Shown: positions 1 to 9,000 of the stretch, piece by piece
Layout: the number at the start of each line of letters is the position of its first letter
Numbering within the stretch: the stretch's first letter is position 1
From: Candidatus Omnitrophica bacterium UBA5776
GTDB taxonomy: Bacteria > Omnitrophota > Gorgyraeia > Gygaellales > Profunditerraquicolaceae
Length of the DNA: 14,656 bases
Reading direction: 5' to 3'
Assembly (NCBI GenBank): GCA_002418595.1
Contig: DIEK01000024.1
Span: forward strand, 1-14,656
Made by a program: the position numbers and the translations under genes
The notes under the pieces: generated by a model
Told to the model about the DNA's origin: nothing
Seen by the model: only the letters and a program-made list of their open reading frames with translations
Databases searched by the model: none

Positions 1-3000
1 AAGGTTATGATTTAAGTTCATTGACCGGACCGGTGACGATGGATACTGTGCCTTCCGTGGAAGCGAGATCTTTGGGTTACAGCCAGCTCCCGATGCAGGC
101 CGATACCGCAGGCGGCTGGTTTTGGAGCGACGTAGTCGTGCCGGCCGGATCGGTGTTACAGTTTGCCTGGTCCAAGACGGTGGAGCCTGCCTGGAATTAT
201 TTGAACGATAACGTGGTCAAGCCGGCGCAGAATTATTTGAACGATAACATAGTGAATCCGATCGTAAACTGGGGGAGTACGCCGCAAGAAATGATGGGTG
301 ACGTTATCGATCCGAAAACCGGCAAGCACCAATTGGGTTTAGTCACTATAAACAGCCCCTCTAATTGGGAGCGCGCCTGGGAATGGTGGGTGGATAACGC
401 CGGAGGCGGCAATCCTACTACGGCGCAGCAGGTGGCGATAGGCACCGGATTCGTCGTGGCCGCGCCGGTGGCTGTTTACGTCGGCGGCACGGCAACCGGA
501 GCGGCGGCAATTTCTTACGCCGGTTCCGTTGCCGGTTCCTTTGTTACCCGGCAAATGGCCAAGAGAATTATCACTGATGCCGTTATCGGCCACGGGGGTA
601 TTTTGGCCGGCAGGGAAACGTATTCATTAATGAGCGACGGCAAATTATACACGCCAGGATTGAATGATTTCGGGTATGATCTGGACAATCCGAATAAATT
701 GGACGGCATAGTCGTTCCTTTCGCCCTGAACATAGCTATGGGCGAATTGGGCAGGGTTCCGCTGGAAATGGCCTTTGGGGCGCCTTTGACAAAAAGCGGA
801 TTTGCCGGGTTATCAGGCTGGCTGGGGAGCAAACCCGCCGCGGCCGCTCTGCCGGCTGCCCGGACCATCGGCGAAGGTATTCCCCGCGCCCTGCTGCAAC
901 TGCCGAAAGATATGGCCGTTTCCGGTACCGTAATTATGGCTGCCGACAATATTCATAGTATCGCCGCAGAAGGTTCTTATTTGAACAGTGCTCAAGCGCT
1001 GTCTTCGTATGAAAGCGGTATGATGTTGGGAGCAGGAGTGCGTTTTGCTGCTCTTGGCCTCGGGACGCTCGCCGGGGCAGCCGGAACTTCAGCCGTATTG
1101 GCGCGGGCGAGAAATGCCGTTGTTCCTTTGGCAGAAAGCAATACGAGATCAGGGAGGCTGATTTCCCGGTTTGGAAGCAAAATGGAGAAACCAGCGATCT
1201 GGGGCAATAATATAAAGGAGAGAGCGATAGCTTTTGGATGGAAACAGCCTGAGACCCTGCCGATCAGTGTCAAGACTACCGGCGGATTTGTAGCTATAGG
1301 CCCTGTTTACACGGCTGTTAATCTGCTGGGATTCGACCAGAACGGCGTCCGGACCAAGATTTACGACGCGCTGGTAAATAATAAAGGCAGTTTAAGCGCG
1401 GTTTTGACCGATCCCATGATAGTTTATTCGGTAGATCAGGACGGTAACCTTAAATATACCAGCGTCCTGCAGTACGCGGCTATAGATACAGCCAATTTCG
1501 CCAAAATGAGCGTTTACCTGCCTACTTTTCTGGGTATCGCCGCTGTGCCGCATACAATCACCGCCAACAAAGCGATACAGGCATTTGCCACAGAACACAG
1601 TTTCCAGAATTTGGGCAGAATATTAAAGACATACCTGAAGGGCGGTTCCTATGACGATATCATCATCTCTAATCTCGCCAAAAGAGAAGCCGCTGGACAG
1701 GCCGCCGGGTTTGGTATCAACAGTATAGAGAATGCGGCGTTTGTGGCCACTACCCTGGGCGTGAACAACAATATTTTCTATACCGCTTTCAAGGCTCTGG
1801 GTTTCCCCGAGCAGGAGGCCCAGACCTGGGCTGGACACGCGAGCTTCATTTCTCTTGTTTTCCTGCCTGTTTACAGCGGCACCAGGATTACCGCCCAGCA
1901 GGAAAAAGCGGTGGCCGATCTGTTGACCGGGGAAGGATACAGCAAGGTTACGCTTAAGCGCACCGCCGATCCGCTGGCGTATAGGATTACGGCGCAGGAC
2001 AAAACCGGGATGCCGGTTGAATTAGAGAGCAGGTTGAGCGTTTCCGCGGAACAGGGGAATACCGCGGCGTCAGTGATCGTCTTCCCGAAGACAGAAGCGG
2101 GAAATGACGGCATCGGGGTTTTTCGTCTTTCCACAGGGACCACCAATGAAGTCGAGGTCGGCAAAGAATATACCGTTAAGCTGCCGGCATATCTGGCAAA
2201 GGAAGTGCCCGCGTCCAGATTGACGGAAGAGATAACCAACTCAGCGGCAGATACCGTTAAAGAAGACCGGTCTTACGTGGCGATGACCAGGGACGGTTTA
2301 TTGGGCGTAAGGGCCGGCGAGCAGACAGGCGTTGCCCCAGAAATGCTGCGTAATGAGATCGCCGTTTATGGGGTCAAGCAGCAATTGAAGGAGCAGGGAC
2401 TGAACAACTGGGAATTATACGAGATCGCTTCCGGTAAGAATGCCGATGTGCAGGCGGTGGCTTTCGGCGGGAAAAAGATAGCCGGACAGGAATATGCACA
2501 GGGTTCCGTGGAGGCCGGTGTCAGGGATGTGAATTCCGCGGTTCATGCGCTCCTGAACGAGCGGATGTACACGATGCCGGGTAGCGAGCTGTTGAACATC
2601 GCTTTGAACGGGGTGGTCGGCGATAAACAGATGGGGGTTAATCCCGACACCAAACAGATAATTAAGAATATCCAGGAGGCTGCCGTAGGCGTTATCTCCG
2701 CCAGGGCCGTCCTGTCCGGAGACAAAGGCCTGTTGAAAGATTACATCGAAGGGAAAGACCTGCAGATCGAATCCGGCAAGGACGGGTTGACCGTATTGCA
2801 AGAGCGGATAGAACTGCGGAGGGACCTCGGCGTTAAAGTCGAATCTTCGTTAAGGAACGATTATCTGCGCGCGCTGGATAATACGATAGATGCGGGAGAC
2901 AAACCGGCAGCCGCTAAAATATTGGATAATACGATAGATGCGGGAGACAAACCGGCATCCGCTAAAATAGAGGAAAAGGTGACCGGACGCGCCAAATACG

Positions 3001-6000
3001 GATTTGAGCTCGAGCCGGAATTGAAAGCCGAATATAAGGCGGCGGCATTGGAATATTTAAGCAGGTTGAACGATAACCGTCCGGTTACTTCACGGTTGAC
3101 CAGTTGGCAACTGGAAGAACTCGCCGGCGCGCTGGTGAATGCCGGACAGCGGCTTTCCGCGGGCAAGGACGTGATGGCGCTCAACGCCGTCACCCAGATA
3201 AAGCAATTGTCCCAGGCCCAGAAAGAACAGATCTATTGGAATAAGGGCGCAAAAGAGCTTGCCTATCGTTCTGTGGACCAGTCCCAGGATGCCGCGGTCA
3301 AGAACGCGGTTGAGAAATTCAACGAAGATGCCACAGCCAAGTCGGCGATGAGCGAATTGATGGGTATGTTGACGGAGAAGTATAAAAAAGAAGGAGGCGA
3401 ATTCGATTTCAAGGCTTTAAAAAGCCGCAAGGGCAATCAGTTCACCGAGATACTAAAGGCCATATCCGGCGGGCCCGAGAGCATGATCCAGAAGGCCGAT
3501 ACCGGCGACGGAAAGACGGCGGTGATCATCCCGGTCAGCCAAGTGTTCCTGGCTAAGTTGGGAATCAAGTCTGTCGGGCTTTATGCCACGGAAGCCAAGG
3601 CCATAGATGCTTGTAAAGAGTTTGCCAAGTTATTGGGTCCCAAAGAACATAAAGGCGCTGTAAACGTTGTTCTCGTCGGTAAAGATTCAACCGGCTATGC
3701 TGCACAGGAAAAATTGCTTAACTCGTTAAGAGAGAGCGACATAGTGATCCTGGACGTTTCCACCGCCCAGTCGCTTCAGATGGATACTTTGCACGCCGAT
3801 TTTAAATCGAGATTTGCGCCTGTCTCCGCCAAGAGCGTATATGAAGCCCTGACGGCAGACCGCTGGCTGTTCGCGGATGAGATCCAGGAGATATCCAAGA
3901 CACCGCATTTGATCACCGGTTTCAACGGTATGCCGGTGGGCGGGAAATGGATTGAACCGGCGCTCAAAGTGGAAAGTTTCATCTCCGAGCTGGCCGGGCA
4001 GTCGGATTACCGCAAAGCAGGGGATAGCGAGGCGTTCAAAGGGCTGATTTCGCTGAAGGCCGCCGGAGGCACGGGATACGCTACAGACCTGATGGCGGGT
4101 AAATATCTGGAACATATGAAGGCGTCCGCCCGATATGCTGAAGAATACAAGAATGTCTCCCTGGAGGACTTCAAGAATAAGGAACAGTTCAGCGAAGAAA
4201 GGCAACTTTTGAATTCCTTCGCCAACGCCCTGACGATGAAGGAGGGCGAGAACAACGGTTTCGGTATAGCTTTCCTCAACGGGCAGAAGGTCCCGGTGCC
4301 GATCCACGAAAATGCAGCCAAGCCGGATATGTACTGGTCCGATCCGGCCGACGCGATCGCCCGCACGATAGTCGCTTACAAAATGATGGGGATAGAGCTT
4401 TCTGCGGCGAGCGTAATCAGAGGCGACGCCGGTCGCGCTCCGCTGCAGACCAGCCCCGAGTCGATCAGGGTCACCCCGTTGAGCGTGATCTCCGATTTTA
4501 CCGGCGCCAAGCGGTTCTTCACCGCCACCCCGCTCTGGGCCAAATTCATGGCCGAGATGATGAACATAGGCTATACTCCGGTCCACGCAGAGGCGGGTAA
4601 AGACGTCTGGCAGATCGAGAGAGACGAGATGAGCCTAAAGATCGATGAATATTTCGATTCGGCAATCTTCATCAAGGCCGGCGATCTTAAAGAAGCTTTG
4701 GCAGAGACCGCAAAGCATTTTGGCGGACGTTCCATCGTGGTTTTGGCCGCCCAGCAGGATCACTGGTCTTTGAAGACCTCGGCAGTCAGGGAATTCGCCG
4801 CCGCGAATAAGCGCGTTTATATCGAACAGAAGAACGGCGATAAGTTCGTCAAGTACACTCCGCAGGGGGATGAAATCACGCTTTCCAAAGAAGACGTGAA
4901 AAAGATCCTGGAAGCCGATTCTAATTCCATTGTTCTCTTCGACAGGGAGTCCCTGGTGGGATACAACCTTGATTACGATAGAAAAGGCGAGATAACCGGC
5001 AATCCGGTTTACCTGTCAGTCGCCGATAAGACCACTTCTTTGACCTTGATGATACATACCGTAGGCCGCAACCGCGGGAATTTCGACCAGGCGTTTGCCT
5101 TCATCGGCGGAAAAGATATGGAGAGAGAGGCGATAAAAGATGTTCTGCTCGATAATGAAAAAACGGCCGAGAACAACCTGCAGGCGCAAACGCTGAACGA
5201 CGCTCTGCACCAGGGTATGTTGAACCGTTTCGACAAGCTGCTGGCCGCGAGCGTCAGCGAAGAGAACTGGAAGGCGGTCATAGATATGAGAAAAGACTTC
5301 CAGTCGCCGGAAGGCAGGAATGATTACATCGGCGAACGCGACACCGCCGGTATCGCCGATTCGGTCTCCCGTTCGGCCCAGACCGACGCGCGCAGGTTCA
5401 AGGACATCAGCGATAAATATACTTTGAAACTGAACGACAAACAAAGGGATATGGTATATCAGGCGGTGAAGGCGGATAAGTCTATCGCCGGAAAAGGCCT
5501 GCAATACGACGGTTATCGCCGCGACTTCGCTCAGGTAGCCGCCGAAGCCTCGGGCTGGCCGAGGCTGGATTTCAAGAGCATAGCGGAGATTATAGAAGGC
5601 CGTTATACCAAAGGGGATTTGAGCGGCAAGGTCTCTATGGAATCGGTGCCTTCCGTGCAGGGGACGTATGTTGAATCAATGCTGCGCGGTTTGCCGGTGG
5701 AAGCTTCCCAAGGACAGCCCCCGGCGGAAAAGGTAGCTTCCAGGGACAAAGGATTAATATCAGGCATTAAGTCCGGAAGAACCGATCTGCAAGCGCGCGG
5801 TTATCATCCTTCCGAAGTTGATACCACGGGGGTATTCCTGGCTGATTATTTGAAAGCCTTGGGATTGATAGACGGCCGCTCCATTCCTTACGGGATTCTT
5901 GGTGTTGCCCGTGGTATCGCCTATAGCTTGGGCAGATACAGCGATAACGACCGCGCCACCGAAAGGATGGATAGATGGGAGAAAGTCAAATTTTCCGCCG

Positions 6001-9000
6001 GCAACGCGGTATTGGGAGCGAAGAACGGCTGGGTGCTCGGCCAGCTTGAGCATGGCGCATTCAGCGTCACTCCGCAGGGCGCGGCTGTATGGCTGATAGC
6101 TAAGGACTTGAAGACGGACGACAACAAAGCGATGGATGACCTGGTTGGAAAGGTAACGCTCGGCCTGGATCTTATTTCTTCACAGAAGGTCGCGCAATGG
6201 GAAGAAGAATTGAAAGATGCGACCAGAGAAGAGCCGGCTGTAGAGAATAATTCCGATGGAGAGAAAGAGGCGGCGCAAGAATATGAGGCCAAGAAAGCGG
6301 CGTTGGAGAATGACCGTCCCCGGGCGAACCTGCAGCATTATATGAAAGAGAACGCCGATCTGGTTAACAGTCTCCGGTACAGCCCGCTTGCTCCCATCAC
6401 TCTGGCCGCGCAGTCAATCGAGCAGGACAAATACAGAAATACCTTGAACGGATTGGCAAAGAGAGGTTTAAAGGGGATTGTACAGGACATCTCGGCCGAA
6501 AACGTCCATTTCATCAATACGGCGGATTCCGAAGCCAAATGGGAAGAAACGGTGATGGCCGAACATCTGAACTTCCGCTTCAGCGGCGCGATGGGAGACA
6601 AGGAGACGGTCCTGAAGATCCTGTTGAGCAGCTTAGATAACCCGGAGTCATTCAGACAATTGTCCGGATTAGGCAAAGATGTTTCAAAGTACGCCAAGGA
6701 CGATAGACTGCATACGGTTGAATTCAAGGACAAGTCCGCGGCCTTCACGGCGAATATAAACGACAAGGAAGCGGCAGCCACGGCCGATTTATTGAACAGT
6801 ATGCCGGGGATGAAAGAGACCGGGGTGGAATTATTGGATACGATCTTGACTTTCGGCCGGGCCGGGAGCGAATTCGTGAAAGACGCGCAGTCTTACGTCA
6901 ACGGTTTATTCACCCCTGACTTTTTGTCCAAACTGGTTACTGAGGATATCGAGGCGCTGGTAAAAGAGACGATAAGCGACGCCGAGGTCGAGATGATCAA
7001 GCCGCTGGTGAAAGAAGCGGCGAAGTCGGATAATGCCATCGTGGCGCCGGTGTTCATACCGGAGAAATACCGTGAGCAGACCGGAAAAGCCGTGTCCGGC
7101 GCGGAAGAATATTACCGGGGTCTGGGGCTTGACGTCAAGTTTGTGCAGATGAACAAGGATTTGACCGAAATGGTCTCCAGATATGCCCGCTTGCTTTCCA
7201 AACACAGCGGTAAGAAAGATTATTATCCTATGGAGGTCATCACTGAATCGGTGATCTCCGTGATTGCCGCCAGGCTCGGCACGCCGGTAGTGGCGTTCGT
7301 TGACCTGCCGTTGTATTCTGCGGTGGAAAATACGATTGACACCATCGGAGAAGGTTCGGCTTTTACTTCCGCCATGGTGGGTTATCATCCTTTTACCGCC
7401 GGTAAACTCGGAGCCTATAATAAAGCCCCAACTGCGCTGGCCGGTTCCCTGAAGAAAGCGCTGCTGCATGAGTTCGGGCATACCCTGCGCCTGGGACACA
7501 GCCCGGAGAACGTGCCTTCGGTTATGCAGAGGTCAAAAGGAGAACCGTTGAACTGGAAGAATAACTTAAGACAGTCCATCACCTCCAGTATAGTTAATCT
7601 GCCTTATTTCAGGAAAGCGAATGCGCGGGAGGCAGGTAACAAGTTATTGAAATCGAGCTTCAAACTGCATTTTATGAGGAAACCGAGCGTTTACACCCCG
7701 AATGAAACAGCCACAATCGCAGAAAATCTGAAGGCGTATAAATATAGAAACAGTATCATGGCGGAAATCGGGAATGCAAGAGAGTTGACCGCCAACAGCG
7801 GGGTGCAGGCTGTTTCTGAATTATCCGGGCAGCCGCTGGAACAGGTCGCCTGGGGCATGGCTTCCGGGTTGAACGGGGACGGCGTCGCCCAAGGTATGCC
7901 GTTATTGAGAATTATGGAGTATCTGAATAAACTCAACGGAAACAGGTTTACGGCCGCCTATCTTAATTCAGCTCGTTTGACAGGGGAAGACGTCGCTTCC
8001 GATCCCGCGGCGCGTTTTGTCCTGGCCGGTAAAGAAAACGGCAGTAATATCGCCCCGCTGCTCGCCGGGCATAAGTCCGGTAACGGAGACGGCAGTTCCC
8101 TGGAATTTTTCCCGGATATGGGATCTTTGAAGGCCTTTGTCTCCGCCAACGGAAAAGAACCGGTAATAGTGGTGGTAAAGCAGGAAATGATAGAAACCAA
8201 TCCCAGGATGTTCCGGCCGATGGGCCTTGAAGAACAGCGGAACCTGTTGATTTCCGGAGGTCAATTACCGAATATGATTCAGGAGGCCGATAACAACGCA
8301 GCGGACAACGACGGCGGTTCCGCGCTGGAAAATGCCTTTGAGGCTGCGGTGATGCCGTTCGGCACTGTAGATGCAGTCCAGACAGTATCTTATCCTGTTT
8401 CATCCTTCGGAGGCAGCTCCAATAGCGTGAAAGCCTTGAATGAAAATACAGGAATTGATTTGAACAATTTGTCTTTGGGGAATACGCAAATAACCGGGGT
8501 TATCCCGTACCTGATGAGCCTGACTTTGCCTTACGCTACCGGGCCTCCGCAGGGTTACGCCTATGACTCCTCTTCCTCAAATTCCTCCAAAGCCGACCGT
8601 ATTTCCTCGTTTGGCGCATTTTCATTAATACATAATATCTCCATAACAGATACCAGTTCGCTTAGTAGCATTTACGACGGCGGTATTATAAGCTTCATCC
8701 CCGGGGTTGTTTCAGATCTGCACTACCTTCCGTGGCAGGTGGGGGGCATGATTATTGAGACTACCGGGGATATTTATTCAGCAGTATCCGGCCTGACCGC
8801 GAATATTATGCTTGACCTTCCGTGGCTGGCGGCGGGCATATATATCGCGGCGGCCGGATTATTATTACTCATCTCAAACCCGCTTTTCTCCATACTTACC
8901 GTGGCAGGTAGAGGAGAGAGAGCGGATATAACGGGACAAAGCAGGGCTGTTCAGCCGGCCGCAACCTCCGCGGCATTTACCCCTGGTGAAAACAGCCCTG

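Noticed and set aside
3383..3402. Run of six A followed by aaggagg-like purines as a programmed frameshift site
   Set aside because: The A run is in the wrong phase for a classic A-AAA-AAG slip (zero frame reads AAA AAA GAA), and frame 3 continues intact. The purine run has no ATG at a suitable distance.
3726..4586. 286-codon minus-strand ORF opposite the ATPase domain
   Set aside because: It lies wholly over motifs I-III of the frame 3 ATPase. Its protein is unrecognisable and Arg/His-rich, as expected for an antisense shadow.
5899..6096. Plus-strand 65-codon ORF in frame 1
   Set aside because: No good ribosome-binding site and an out-of-frame composition. Unlike the ORF at 9167, the giant frame here looks normal.
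6906..7499. 197-codon minus-strand ORF
   Set aside because: Antisense to the metzincin domain, whose motif and fold order are clear on the plus strand. No family features on the minus strand.
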